A stretch of 64,000 nucleotides of DNA, taken from positions 8,445,326 through 8,509,325 of the forward strand of contig ML677386.1 in assembly GCA_007922305.1 (NCBI GenBank), given 5' to 3'. This document shows, piece by piece, positions 46,916 to 58,385 of this stretch. A program made the translations under genes and the position numbers. Numbering within the stretch: the first letter of the stretch is position 1; each line of letters begins with the position of its first letter. Below the pieces are notes generated by a model. That model worked only from the letters and a program-made list of their open reading frames with translations, was not told the origin of the DNA and did not search any database. The DNA comes from Dermatemys mawii (Eukaryota; Chordata; Testudines; Dermatemydidae).

Positions 46916-47284
46916 TTCATTTTGATAATATCAGAACTATTTCAATAAGGTGAAACGATTTCATTTTGATTTTATAATTGATTAAATGTGTATATTGTAT
47001 TATATAATACATATTTTATATTATATATTTTATTAGACTGTTTCAGCATTATTGAAGTGAAACCTGTCAGTGTTACAGAAACAAAATGTTTCAATGGTTG
47101 ACTCAAGTTTCAGAATTTTTGTTGTTCAGGAAATATGAGCTGTGTGTTCCAATTTGGAATGAAAACAGATTTCAAAATGTCAGTTTTCCATGGAACAGTA
47201 ATTACATCTTCCTATCAGATCTGCACAAAGGTCTGAGGGCAAAAACAACTTTGTATAAAAATTGTTCAAGTGGGAGCGAGAGAT
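46916..47284. other. AT-rich stretch, no gene recognised
   Basis: Starts with an alternating AT patch (46988-47033). The words TTTCATTTTGATTTTATAATTG and a GAAACC/TTTCAATG alternation suggest a decayed repeat that I cannot assign. Confidence 0.4.
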
Positions 47285-47395
47285 AAGGTATGTGAGAGAG
47301 ACAGAAGTTGGTCCAATAAAAAATGTTAGCTCACCCACCTTGCCCCTTTAATATCCTGAGACCAACACGACTACAACACCACTGCGTACAAAGGG
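47285..47395 (+). repeat. Penelope-like tail fragment
   Basis: GAGAGACAGAAGTTGGTCCA, ATAAAAAATGTTAGCTCACC, CACCTTGCCC, then GAGACCAACACGACTACAAC. The plus-strand version of the tail found inverted at 37324. Confidence 0.7.
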
Positions 47396-47956
47396 GAGTG
47401 ACTCAGACAAGAGGACACAGATTCAGTTAAGACTCAGGAGGCAAGAAAGGCTGGGCATGGGGGAAGGGGAGCAGACTGAATTCATGTTAGCGAAAGGGTT
47501 AAGAAGAATAACCGGGGGCTTTACAAACATCAGGGGAAACAAAATGCCAGAGAATGCAAAGGTAACAACAAATGAAAAAGAAAAATCAGAGAGGATTTTA
47601 AAGTGGGTGAACTAATGAACTGCTTCTTTAAAGGGCCAGGAAATACTGTAATGAAGACCTTCATCAAGGATGTAGCTGATGGAATATGAATTAGCAGTTG
47701 ACTAGTCCCTGTGGCTTGTCTAGATGGGGACACTCAGAAAAGTTAAGACAAATAAGCTAAGGCATGAAGTCAATGCTCACAAGTTAAAGTGGCACATTAA
47801 ACATCTGTAGGGATGCTCTCAGTCAGAAATAAGGTGGCTTTATTTAGCTTAGCTTCCTTGTTGAAGGCCTCCTTAGAAGTTGTGTGTGTTTTTGTTTACA
47901 TACCTTGTATGTTAGGTCTTCTGTAAGGCCCCATCCTGGAAATAAATTAAAATTAA
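47396..47956. other. No recognised feature
   Basis: Non-coding sequence between a Penelope-like tail and a SINE. Confidence 0.45.
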
Positions 47957-48112
47957 ATATATGGAGATATACCCATCTCATAGAACTGGAAGGATTTTGA
48001 AAGGTCATCGAGTCCAGCCCCCTGCCTACACTAGCAGGACCAAGTACTGTCTCCTGACAGACTTTTTTTTTTGCCCCAGATCCCTAAATGGGAAAGATGT
48101 AGCCATGTGCTT
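47957..48112 (-). repeat. tRNA-derived turtle-type SINE, 3' half
   Basis: On the minus strand: CCATTTAGGGATCTGGGGCA, then GTACTTGGTCCTGCTAGTGT, AGGCAGGGGGCTGGACTCGA, TGACCTTTCAAAATCCTTCC, AGTTCTATGAGATGGGTATA, TCTCC. This is the body and tail of the polymerase III SINE widespread in turtles (Cry I-type). The tRNA-like head, which carries the promoter, is missing; only the 3' side remains. Confidence 0.85.
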
Positions 48113-48137
48113 AGCTTTACTGCTGCAAGTAGTCCTA

Positions 48138-49619
48138 GGGTACGGCTATACTACCCACTGGATCGGCGGGTAGTGCTCGATGTATCGGGGATCTGTGACG
48201 GGTTGGGATCACAGAAACCCTCTTGTGAGCTGCCACCCAATGCGCCAAGGCTACTCCTGCATCTCTTTTCCTGCCCAAACAGCTTAGGACCTCAGTACCC
48301 CTGTCTGGTTTGAGTCAGACTTGCTAGCCTGCTGCGAAAGCAGACCCAGGTCTGAGCCATGTTCCCCAACAGCTATGGGCTTGCCTGGAAACAGGTTAAG
48401 AAGTGTTCCTGCCTTTAGCACTCAGATGCTCAACTCCTAGTGGGGTCCAAACCCTGAATAAATCCATTTTGCCCTGCATAAGCTTTATACAGGGTAAACT
48501 CATAGACTGTTCGCCCTCTATGACAAGGATAGAGAGATATGACCAGCTGTTTGCTCTCCCAGGTACCAACACGTACTCCAGGTTAATTAATACGTAAAAA
48601 GTGATTATAAAAAGACAGAAGTAGGATTTAAGTGGTTCCAAGTAGTAACAGACAGAACAAAGTGCAGTACCAAATAAAATAAAACAGAACACGCAGATCT
48701 ATCACTAATACAGTACAAAGCCTCACCCTCGGATGTTTCAGTGAATTTCTTCTTTCAGACTAATCTCCCTTTTAGTCTGGGTCCAGCTATCACTCACCCA
48801 CTCCCTGAAGTCACTGTCCTCTGTTCCAGTTTCCTTCAGGTATCACTGAGAGGTGGAGAGGCTGTTCTTTGAGCCAGCTGAAGACAAAATGGAGGGGTCT
48901 CCCTTGGGGTTTATATAGACTCTCTCTTGTGGGTGGAGACCCCCCTCCTCCTTCTTATGCAGAGTCCAGTTGTACAATGGAGTTTCAGAGCCACATGGGC
49001 AAGTCACATGTCTATGCCAGTCTGGGTTTTCTTCCCAGACAGGCCACATCCCTGGGGAAGCTAGGATGTGGATTGGCATCTACAGAGTTCGTTGTTAGAT
49101 TGATTGTTTCTTGATTGGGCATTTACTGAGAATAGTTTTTTCTCAGGAAGCTGCCCAGCTATTTCACTAAAGCTGTTTAAGACTAACCAAGTACATAGAC
49201 AATGTTCATAACTTTGAGTACAACAATGACAGATACATACAAATAGGATGAACAGATCCAGTAGATTATTAGCTTTACATTATGTTACATGGCATAGGTA
49301 GCAAAAGCCTATTCCAGTTGCATCATACACACATTTATAAGCACTCCCCCATAAAGCCTTATGGGGTACAACGTTACAGAATCAATTTATTGCATCTCAT
49401 CTAGATGTGATAAATCGATCCCTGAATTGACACCTGTACTCTACCTCGTCAAGAGGAGTAAGCGGAGTCGGTGGGGGAGCAGCCACAGTCGACTTGCTGC
49501 CATGGGGACGGCCAAGTAAGTCAACCTAAGATACTGCGACTTCAGTTCTTCCATTCATATAGCTGAAGTTGCGTATCTTAGGTCGACTCCATCCCCACCC
49601 CTTTAGTGTAGCCCAGCCC
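48138..49619. mobile_element. Harbinger-type MITE, split by an LTR
   Basis: Ends GGGTACGGCTATACTA at left and TAGTGTAGCCCAGCCC at right, with CTA duplicated outside both (48135-48137, 49620-49622). Removing the 48194-49378 insert and one 5-bp duplicate leaves a MITE of about 290 bp. Inner phrases (ATCGGCGGGTAGTGCTCGAT, AAGTCAACCTAAGATACTGC, GCGTATCTTAGGTCGACTCC) include a strong inverted pair around the centre. Non-coding. Confidence 0.88.
48194..49378 (-). mobile_element. Solo LTR of an endogenous retroelement
   Basis: Begins TGTGACGGGTTGGGATCACA and ends GGGTACAACGTTACA, the TG...CA form of an LTR. The same ends occur at 56398-57601. The 1185-bp insert sits inside a MITE, with GGATC at left (48189-48193) and GAATC at right (49379-49383), a 5-bp target duplication with one substitution. 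A TATA-like box (TATATAAACC) is on the minus strand at about 48910-48917, which suggests the LTR is transcribed from the minus strand. Internal retroviral genes are absent, as expected after recombination between two LTRs. I cannot distinguish an ERV from a gypsy-type element. Confidence 0.8.
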
Positions 49620-49622
49620 CTA

Positions 49623-51239
49623 GACTTCTTATGCTAGAAAAGCTAAGCACATGCCTAAATAGATTTCTCTTCACTGCAAAGTTAACAGGCTACTGCTCAT
49701 CTGATCCTCTTAGTTCGATCCCTGTACACATATCAAACTCATGTATGGGGGTGTGCATAACATGCATTTACTGGCATGATTACATGACTGTCTTTGGTTA
49801 GCCAAGTACTAATTCAGAGGGAAAAATCAATCACAGAAATATGCTCACATATGAATTTAAGGTATAAATACCTTTGTCACACTTTGGTTTTACATGTACC
49901 TTTTACATACAATCTTAAATTACCACTCAAGGGACTGGCAAAGGTCTGCTGCTTAGCAGAAGCAGTCTTCTAACAAAGGTGGGGCAGAAGGGACTCAATA
50001 CATTCGGGTGTGCTTCGAGTAGGGACTTCTTAAGGACCTCTTAAGAAGGACTCCCAGTGCAGGTGGTCTTTTGTGCAGGTTTCCCTGTGTCTGATTTGAT
50101 CGCCATATATGTTTATATTTTTACTTTTTATACTTATTCAAAAATCTAACAACATTTAAATGAAAAATGCTAATGGTTGATGAAAAGCAGTGAGGGAATA
50201 TTTGGAAAATGAATCACACACATAATCAGATCCAGATGGTATGCAGCTAAGACCCTTTTTTAGTTTTTAACTGAAAAATTCCTGGGTTTTACAAAAGCTA
50301 TGATTTGGGGCTTACTGATTTTCATGTGAATTTTGGACCATGTATGTACTTGAAAAACTGATTATGTTAAGAAAATCCAAAACATTACATTAGGTAGATA
50401 TGTTTGTGTTAATAATAAATTAGCCTAACTGTAAATGTGAGGCTATCTGTTAAAGGTAATGTAGTGGAAGATACACACTTGCACATATATGTGTATGTAC
50501 TGTTGTCAGATAGTTCAAGAAACAAACCACAGCATCAAACTGCTTTTACTTTCAATACTCTTACTTTTCTCTATCTGCTGCTTTTTTTGTGTGTTCTCCC
50601 AGGCCCTAATATTAACCTGGATATTTACCCAGAAAACAGATGAAAGTGTTTGTACCTGTTTTTTAATTTTTGTAAGAAACACTGAAAAGTTCCCAGGAAA
50701 ATAAAAACTGAAAACAAAAAGGCTTACATACATGAGGTTGAGGGAATTAGATATGAACTTAGAGAATCATTGGTGATTAGTTTTGACATGTCTTGCAGTA
50801 GAAAAATGCAAACATGGTACGGATCTTAAAAAGTAGAAAAAATCCAGCAATCCTGGCAATTGTTGTCTGAAAACTCAATATCAATAGTAGTATTCTATTA
50901 GAACAACTACAGAATACTTTTCATCCTCTTCCTTGTTCCTTTCACTCCTTCCATCCTTCTCTGCTTCAGTCACTGTTTTCACACTGCATTCTCTTTAGAA
51001 CTCTCTCTTCTGTTGCCCTCCTTCCTTCCTATTTCCTTTCTCCCAAATCTACGTTTCCTCTCTTAGCAGTATCCCTCCCATTTCCATTCAACACTATGAG
51101 CCTTCTCTCTGGACGGATTTCTCATTTGGTTTACAAGGTATCCTCAGTCATCTATCACACCTGAAAGGCTGGAGTCACAATGCTCAACATTTCACACTTC
51201 TCCTTGGGAAGGCAGAGGATGTCTCCGTGGTAGTTGATT
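49623..51239. other. No recognised feature
   Basis: AT-rich non-coding. The three frames at 50437-50733 overlap on both strands and look incidental. Confidence 0.45.
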
Positions 51240-51370
51240 AAAGCCCTGATTCAGAAAAATGCTTAGACACATGTAACTTTAAGCACATGAGACAATCCCA
51301 CTGAAGTCAGTGGGACAACTCTTGTGGAACTACTCAAAGTTACACACGTGCTTAATTATCAAGCCTAAAG
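51240..51370. mobile_element. Fold-back MITE with GCCCTGATTCAG end
   Basis: GCCCTGATTCAGAAAAATGC, AACTTTAAGCACATGAGACA, centre CCACTGAAGTCAGTGGGACA, then TCAAAGTTACACACGTGCTT, AATTATCAAGCC. Inverted around the centre. Pair of 32745-32890. Confidence 0.7.
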
Positions 51371-54079
51371 TTGTAGTTTGAGAGTGGATTCTCATTTTTT
51401 TATTTTCGTTTAGCTCATCTCTTAATTTGTAGTTTGGATAAAGTTATAAAGTTTGGATTCCTTTCCAAACTTTCCCAGCATCTGGAGAGTTCAAAAATAT
51501 CTAATCTTCCTAAATTCACCATGGTATCCAAGTGAATCCAGGGTTTGGGTTGAGCCCAGCTCTCAGTTCACAGTTCTCTGTAATTTGGTGCCTGATTCAC
51601 TTTTTGCTTTCTCTCTTATGGGCTGTCGTATCAGTAAAAGGGGAGGATTGAAACCAGTATATGCCAGTCTCTGACCATCTCATTCTATAGCTTCAAATGT
51701 AAAAGGCTTTTGTGTAATTAAAGTTGCTTGTCTGAGCTGACAATAACCCTCTTCAAGATTTCAAACACTCCGAGGCTAGGAGCTGGGGGTGGGGGGGCTG
51801 GATGACCGAATGAACCCCACTCCTTTGTATCCTCCTCACCCACACGGTGGGGTTACTGAACTAACTAGGAGGAACAAATGAGTTACAGTTTACAAAGAAA
51901 TTTGGTGGGTTTGGGGATTTGATACACTTAAAACTGAGCTTTCTTGGGCCTTTCTGAATTAGTCTTCAGACAGATTCTTACTATTTCATTTAAATTCAAG
52001 CACACTCAGAGCCACATTCTGCCTACAAGGACACTCAGGCAACCCCACAGACAATTGCTGGGTGGCACAGGGGTAGCTGAGGGCAGGCTGTGGCCTTTTT
52101 GCATAATGAATTCACTTAATTAAATTAGGGATCAATGTCACTGTCTTAATTACGCAATTTGAATACAGTCTTTCAAGCCTTTTAATGTCTTGCCAATGGA
52201 GAACTATATAGGGTGTTTCCAGAGTTGTCTGTTTGGGAACAATGGTACTTATGAAGCAGAGAGTGAGTTAGATGGCAATATAATAATAATAAAGCATCGT
52301 ATTTTCGGTCAACGTCTTTGTTAAAGAGTAGAAGTGTCTCATGGGATCTCAGTCAGACTGCATTCTACACTACTTTCTATCAGTGTCCTCTCTCTGGACC
52401 AGAGAGATCTGTCTGGAATAGAGAAAAACATGAACAGTCCCTTAGAGATTTAAAAAAACAAAACAAAAAAACCACTTTGTTGTTTTAGTGTCACTAGCAG
52501 CCCAGATTATAGAAAAGGACAAAAGAAGTTCATTTTGCAGGGCCTTTGGGTTAGAGAATCACTTACCACTCTGTCCTTAAGGACATCAGTTTCTTGCAAA
52601 AAAAAAAAATCAGATCAGCATAATATTGTGTAATTTATGGCTCAAAATAATGCATTAAGGAAACGTTTTCCCTCCTCCATAAACTGTTGATTGTTGCAGT
52701 AGATTTCACATTTGCAAATGCACTGAGTAGCTCAGCTAGTTGGTTTTGAAGCAATCAAATGTTAAAAGGCAATTCTGAGAAAATTACAGATAGCCTCAGA
52801 TGTCATTCACAAAGCCCTGTGCTAGCGGCATCTGTTTCTCATAACCCCTGAACCATTACATATGTTTTAGGCTGATGCTGTTTTTTTAGATTCAGACAGT
52901 ATAATCTCTGAATTTTAAAAATGAAACATGATGTATTTCATTTAAGATAGTTATTTTAAAAAGACCCACAATACATGAAAGACAAAAAGACAATACTAAT
53001 CTTTTGTCAACCCTTTCTATGGTTGAGTTATTGTTAGCAAATTCAGTTTGGTCTCTGTTTAAGCCTGGAGTGTATTTCATTAACTGCTTTTTAATTTTTA
53101 AGTGGTGATTAGCCCTTTATGTTCAAGAGAAAGATACAGAAACAATTTATCTAAGGCCTTTGAAAAGGAAAACAAATTGCTCACTTTCCCCATCAAATGT
53201 AATTACCATTCACCACATCTAAATGAACTGCTTGTTGTGTCTTTTATGGGGGAACCAAAAACCATTATGAATTATCTTATTTGACCATTAGCACAAATCT
53301 GATGCCATGAATACAGAAGAGCAGAGCTTTATGATTAGCCCTCTTAGAGTGCCGATGGAAATATTGACAGATCTGAAACTTCTGCTGGGGCAGAAGGAAG
53401 TGTACGTTATATGAACTCTTCAAAACAAAATTGCATCTTTCCTTTCACCCAAATTGCACAAATCTGGGAGTCAAGTTGACACAGAGCACAAAGGGAGAGG
53501 ACATGCAAACACAAAACGGCGCTCCCCAAGTTTATTCAATTAGGTATTAAATGTTTGGAACGTTTCATTTGCCAACAGCTGTATACAATCATTTGTGGTT
53601 TTGAGGCCAGGATAATTGGCATGTTATGAGCTTTTGCTTCAGCTTTTGGCATCCAACTGAAAACCACACTGAAGGAGGATGGACCTGGAGCAGAATACAG
53701 ACTTTGCTCTGGAAGCTGGAAACAGTCTCCTGGGAGAGGTGTATGTTCAGAAATTATATATATTTAGTCACCGTGACTTAGAGCAGCAAATGATTGGCTG
53801 GATCCTCCTTGAGTACTTTATTCCCAGCAGAGTCTTTTTTAAAATACTTACGTTTATTTCACATACTAGGATAAGCCTCCTCTAAGCAAAGTGGGATTGT
53901 TTGTAAATACCATAATCACCTTATGGAGAGGCTTAGAATCCAGTAAAAGTTCAGACAGTGATGTGATAGGAACCAGTGAAGAACACGCCACAGGCACCTA
54001 AGCAGGTGGTGTCTGCTGGAGAGCTGGAAGCTGGCCATCCTTTCATGCGCCCACAGATGAGATAGATAAAAGCAGTATC
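51371..54079. other. No gene recognised
   Basis: About 2.7 kb. A fold-back remnant is likely at 52010-52090 (CACATTCTGCCTACAAGGAC ... TGGGTGGCACAGGGGTAGCT). Poly-A at 52599-52609. The minus frame 52892-53080 has no domain. Confidence 0.4.
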
Positions 54080-54400
54080 ATAAAAATAATACTTGCACCT
54101 ATGTGGTACCTTATATCTTCAAACCAATTAATGCTATAACTTCCCTGAAAAGTAGAGTAGGTAGCATTATCTCTATTTTAGAGATGGAACAGACACCTTA
54201 GCTACAGTTAGAATTTTTGAAGGAGGCTAATAGATTTAGGCACCCAACTCCCATTGAAATCTAATAAGTGTTGGGTGCCTAATGTCCTCTGAAAAAAACT
54301 CAGCCTCAAAGGCCACAGAAGAAGTCAATGCCAGAGCTGAATTCCAACTCAGGAGTCTGGCTCCTAGGGCAGTGCTAAGATCGCATGTCTCCCAGTGATT
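54080..54400 (-). repeat. MIR-type SINE interrupted by a small fold-back element
   Basis: Reversed MIR order at both ends: CATTATCTCTATTTTAGAGA near 54165 and GTCAATGCCAGAGCTGAATT, CCAACTCAGGAGTCTGGCTC near 54325. Between them (about 54205-54300) lies TTTTTGAAGGAGGCTAATAG, ATTTAGGCACCCAACTCCCA ... TGTTGGGTGCCTAATGTCCT, an inverted pair like the element at 10003. The MIR is therefore older than the insert. Confidence 0.65.
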
Positions 54401-54426
54401 ACCTAGTTGTTCTGTTAACTAAACAT

Positions 54427-55054
54427 CAGGAGTGAAAGTAGAAATAGGGACTTACCGGTACAGGGCTGGGTTGGGGCTGGCTCTGGCCCCCAGAATGGGC
54501 AGGGACTTGGACAGAAGGGGTGGGGGTCAGAGCCAGCCCTTGCTCGCCATGTAGTGGTAAGTGTCCCCCCCACAGGGTAGGAGTGGCTGATGGGGCTTGG
54601 CAGCAGTTTCAGGGCCCAGGGCTCAGCTGCTGCTACCTTCCCAGACCCTTTAAACTGCTGCCGGAGCCCCCCGGCTGCCACTGCTACCTCAGGGCTCCAG
54701 CACTAGGGCTCTGGAGGCTATTTAAAGGGCACAGGGCTCCCCTGCCTCTCCCGCCCCTGGCCCTTTAAATAGCCACCGGAGCCCTGGGGTAGCGGCAACA
54801 GGGCTCCAGTGGCTATTTAAAGGGCCAGGGCCGTAGAGGCAGAGGGAGCCCCCGGCTCTTTAAATAGCCCCCGGAACCCCACTGCTACTCCAGGGCTCCA
54901 ATAGTGGGGCTCTGTTGGCAATTTAAAGGGCCAGGGACTCCAGCCACTGCTGGGAGCCCCAGGCCCTTTTAAATTGCCACCGTGGGAAGCCAGCCACCCT
55001 GCTATGGTGCACCGGCTCTTGCCGGTACGTCGTACCAGCTTACTTTCACCTCTG
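54427..55054. mobile_element. hAT-type MITE, GC-rich, with 8-bp target duplication
   Basis: Ends CAGGAGTGAAAGTA at left and a right end whose complement is CAGAGGTGAAAGTAAGCTGG. The 8-bp sequence CTAAACAT is repeated exactly outside both ends (54419-54426 and 55055-55062), the hallmark of the hAT superfamily. The 628-bp body is GC-rich and built of alternating units with TTTAAA-centred palindromes (CTATTTAAAGGGC / CCCTTTAAATAGCC) spaced about 60 bp apart. No transposase is encoded. Confidence 0.93.
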
Positions 55055-55062
55055 CTAAACAT

Positions 55063-55424
55063 GACTGCTTTCGGGGGAAGGAATAAGTAAAAGTTCATTC
55101 CTAATTGGAAGTAGTGAGTATCTTATTTTCCACTGTGTGTTTTCATGCGTAGCAAACTGAAGTTAAGAACTAGGGCACTGTGGCTTAAAAGCATCTACAT
55201 TTCCAAGCACACATCTGCAGAGCTATCGTATTACTGAGGTCTGTGTGAAGTGGCACAGAAAGCTCTCCCTTCTCAAAGAGGACTGTCTGCATAGCAAGAA
55301 TGGTTTCAGAACAAGAGGCCCTATCATCTGCTTCATTCGAGGAGTTTAAGAATTTTGCATGCCCTCTTGTATTGGTCATCTTGTCTCCTCTCACCGCACT
55401 TCACCCTAGACTGTGTTTTTGTTC
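55063..55424. other. No recognised feature
   Basis: Non-coding sequence with no clear repeat signature. Confidence 0.45.
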
Positions 55425-55545
55425 AATTCACTTGTTTACATTGCATGCTCTTTGACATTGGTACTGTCTTTATACAGAGCCTAGCACAATGGGGCTCAAC
55501 CCCTTTGGGGCTGTTAGGCACTACCATCATATCAATATTAAATAA
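55425..55545 (+). repeat. L2/MIR-like SINE tail
   Basis: TGACATTGGTACTGTCTTTA, TACAGAGCCTAGCACAATGG, GGCTGTTAGGCACTACCATC, then an AT-rich tail. Pair of 8455-8575. Confidence 0.7.
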
Positions 55546-55899
55546 TATTCTTGTAAAGTGCTTCATCTTATTCTGAGTATCATTTTAAAGTTCATCCGAC
55601 TTCTTTTATGATAACAAAGAGCCATTTACTTGGTGCTTTCTGTTAAACTGCAGTATTAAGTCTTTTCTGTTCAATTCCTCTGGATATACACTGTTATAAC
55701 CAATACCAGAATCTGGCCTAGATCTCTAAATTGATTATTACTGACACGAAATGTCATGTTATCTGCAGAGAAACTCCCAACTCTTCTCCAATAGATTATC
55801 TACAGGTAACTAGAGATAGGCTACCGGTGGATGAAATCAGCAACTCTGTGCCCCACTGATGTTCTTTATAGAGAATACAATATTTAGCTCTTTACATCT

Positions 55900-56085
55900 G
55901 TTCATCTAAAGATCTTTAAAAAAGAAGGTGAGTGTCATTACCACCATTTTACAGATGAGGAAACGGAGGTCCAGATAGGTGATTTAGCTTGTGCAAATTA
56001 CACAGTAAAACAGATATTACAGTAGAATCCATGTATCTTGATTCCTAGTCCAGTGTGATATCCACTAGGGCATGCTGCCTCCCAT
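55900..56085 (-). repeat. MIR-type SINE
   Basis: Reversed order: ACCATTTTACAGATGAGGAA, ACGGAGGTCCAGATAGGTGA, GATTCCTAGTCCAGTGTGAT, ATCCACTAGGGCATGC (complement of the tRNA-like head). Confidence 0.8.
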
Positions 56086-56104
56086 TAATGAGAACTCCAT
56101 AGCC

Positions 56105-56325
56105 CCCTAGTGTAGATGCAGCCTGCACCAATAGAAGATTTCCTGTCCATGTAGGAACAGCAGCTCCCCACATGCCATTATCTACATTGACAGACGCATT
56201 CTCTCATTGACATAATTACATATACACTAGGGTTTTTTTTAGCATAGCTACAAGAGTCGGGTGCATTTTTCACACTCCTGAGTGACATAAGCATCCTGAC
56301 ATAACTTTTAAGTGTAGAACAAGCC
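56105..56325. mobile_element. Harbinger-like MITE, imperfect
   Basis: CCCCTAGTGTAGATGCAGCC at left and TTTTAAGTGTAGAACAAGCC, TT at right resemble MITE ends of this window, but the left end is not inverted relative to the right, so this may be a rearranged or truncated copy. Inner phrases (GGGTGCATTTTTCACACTCC, TGAGTGACATAAGC) parallel the element at 11378. Confidence 0.5.
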
Positions 56326-56397
56326 TTACTTTGGATTTGTACTGGAGTAACAGAGAGCAGACTCTAACCCTATACACCTTTGGAAAGAGATACTTCA

Positions 56398-57601
56398 TGT
56401 GACGGGTTGGACCCCTTTCCGGGATGTCACTTGCTGTACTGGGATGTCACTGAGCCCACCTGCTCCACTAGCCTGGCCCTCCTTTCCCTTTCTCTTGCTG
56501 AATCAGGCTCTCTGGCCTCTTGCAGCACACACATAGATAGTGACGCACCAGCTGTAGAATCACATAAAGTCTGCAAACAACTCTCTATGAGAAGGCTCAG
56601 CTAAGAAATTGTCCAGCACTCAAGTGAGGCTCCCCTCTGAAGTAGACCCAAAGTACTATCTTGAGCTGTAGAGAAATCTATACACCATAAGCTCATAAAT
56701 TCGCCACCTCCCTCAATTTGGCAGAAGATATGCATAACTTCTTGCACCCCCGCCAGTTATAAATGGCACAAACTGGGTTTAATAGTAAAGAAAAACAAGT
56801 TTATAACTATAAAAGGTAGATTAAGTGATTATAAGTGAAAAAAAAAAACAGAACAAAGCAGATTACCAAGCAAATAAAATAAACACACATACTAAGTTTA
56901 AGATCTTACGGAGACTGATTTCAATTTCTCATCCTAAATGTTGTTTTAGGCAAGTTGCAGAGTTTCTGAAGCTTAGAGTTCCAGTTATTTTTCTTTACAG
57001 ACTAGACTCCTATGTCTTAGTCTGTACTCAGCCCTTGCCTTTTCCACCTCTCAGTTCCTTTGTCACTTCGGGTACTTTCAGCAGTCTTTCTTCTTGAGCA
57101 GGAACGCAATGGAGAAGAATCCTGTTTGCCTTACTCCACAGCCTTAAATAAGATTTACATAAGGCAGGAATCTTTTGTTCCCCGGTCTTGACTTCCCCCT
57201 CCTTTTAGTGGAAAATTACTAGAAGTCCAAGATGGTGTTTAGTACCAGGTGACATGACCACCTGACCTAGTAGTGTGACAGCTATGTCCCAGGATGCTTC
57301 TCAGGAAGAAGCAAGATTACTATCTTCAAAATCTTATTGTTTCTTCCTAATGGCCCATCAAGGCTTATGGCCTGTTGTCTGGTAGGTGTCTCCCAAATAC
57401 ACACACAGTTGTAATTCTTATAGTCAATATTCCTAACTTTAGATACAGAAACAATACATGCATATAAATTGGATAATCACATTCAGTAAATCATAACCTT
57501 TCCAATAATATCTTACAAGACCCATCTTGCATAAAATCTCAGTTATTCCATATCCATATCATATGGATATTTCCATAAAGAATATGGGGTATAACGTCAC
57601 A
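56398..57601 (-). mobile_element. Solo LTR, related to 48194-49378
   Basis: Starts TGTGACGGGTTGGACCC and ends ATGGGGTATAACGTCACA, almost identical in its ends to the LTR at 48194, while much of the middle is diverged. The 1204-bp length is similar. A TATA-like box (TATTTAAGGC) lies on the minus strand at about 57141-57150, at a comparable position. Flanks (CTTCA at left, CCTAT at right) do not match, so the target duplication is lost or was never exact. No internal genes are present. Confidence 0.78.
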
Positions 57602-58284
57602 CCTATTCATTAGCACACATTGCTTTTGGCCGCTTCTTTTCTAAATGCATGGCTAACTCCCACTGACATAATGAGAGATGAAAATTAGGGCCCTGAGGCA
57701 CAAAGAACACACTTCACATCTTGGTCCCAGTACTGCATGCTCCATTCCTAACATTTGCAGCTTTATGTTGTGTCAGGTGGACAACAGATGTTCCAGTTTA
57801 AACACAGTAGCAATAAGAGGGTTTTTTTGAAAAAAACCCACGCCCTGAAAGGGACTGTCTAGCCCAGCTCCTCACACAAGTACAGGGGCTCTTCTATCAT
57901 GTCTGTGCATGTGTCTCATCTAATTTTTTCCTCCGAAAACTCAAGCCATGATTCTTCAGCTGTTTCCTTCAGTAAATTATTTCTCTGTCTGATAAGTCTC
58001 TCCAAATTAGAAGATTGTTTCCCCCCTCCTCCACATGTTTTTAATTTGAAATTTCCCTTCCTACAAGTACTCTCTGACACAAATGTATTATGAACTCAAA
58101 TGCCATCATTACTCCGCACCATCATTTTGTTGGGCTTGCTCATATGATGCCCACCTGTATCATCTCCGTAATGGGCTCAGTTATCATATAGAACAGAAGG
58201 TTCAAGGATTTTCTAAAGAATTTAAGAACATAGGAATTATCATAACGGATCTGAGCTGAAGTCTATCTAATCCAAGAGTCAAAC
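57602..58284. other. No recognised feature
   Basis: Non-coding sequence. AAGAACATAGGAATTATCATA near 58225 resembles the start of another CR1-type untranslated region but is too short to assign. Confidence 0.4.
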
Positions 58285-58385
58285 ACAAATGATTCGGTGT
58301 GAGTGTAACTGGGTGAAATTTATATACAGGAGGTCAGACTAGATAATATAATGGTCCCCTCCAGTCTTAAACTATAAGAATCTAT
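58285..58385 (+). repeat. CR1 LINE 3' terminus
   Basis: ATATACAGGAGGTCAGACTA, GATAATATAATGGTCCCCTC, AGTCTTAAACTATAAGAATC. Same end as at 29950. Confidence 0.75.

Noticed and set aside
48194..57601. A single provirus bounded by the two LTRs
   Set aside because: Only repeats and non-coding sequence lie between them, with no gag, pol or env-like frames. One LTR is inserted in a MITE with its own 5-bp duplication, so they are independent insertions.
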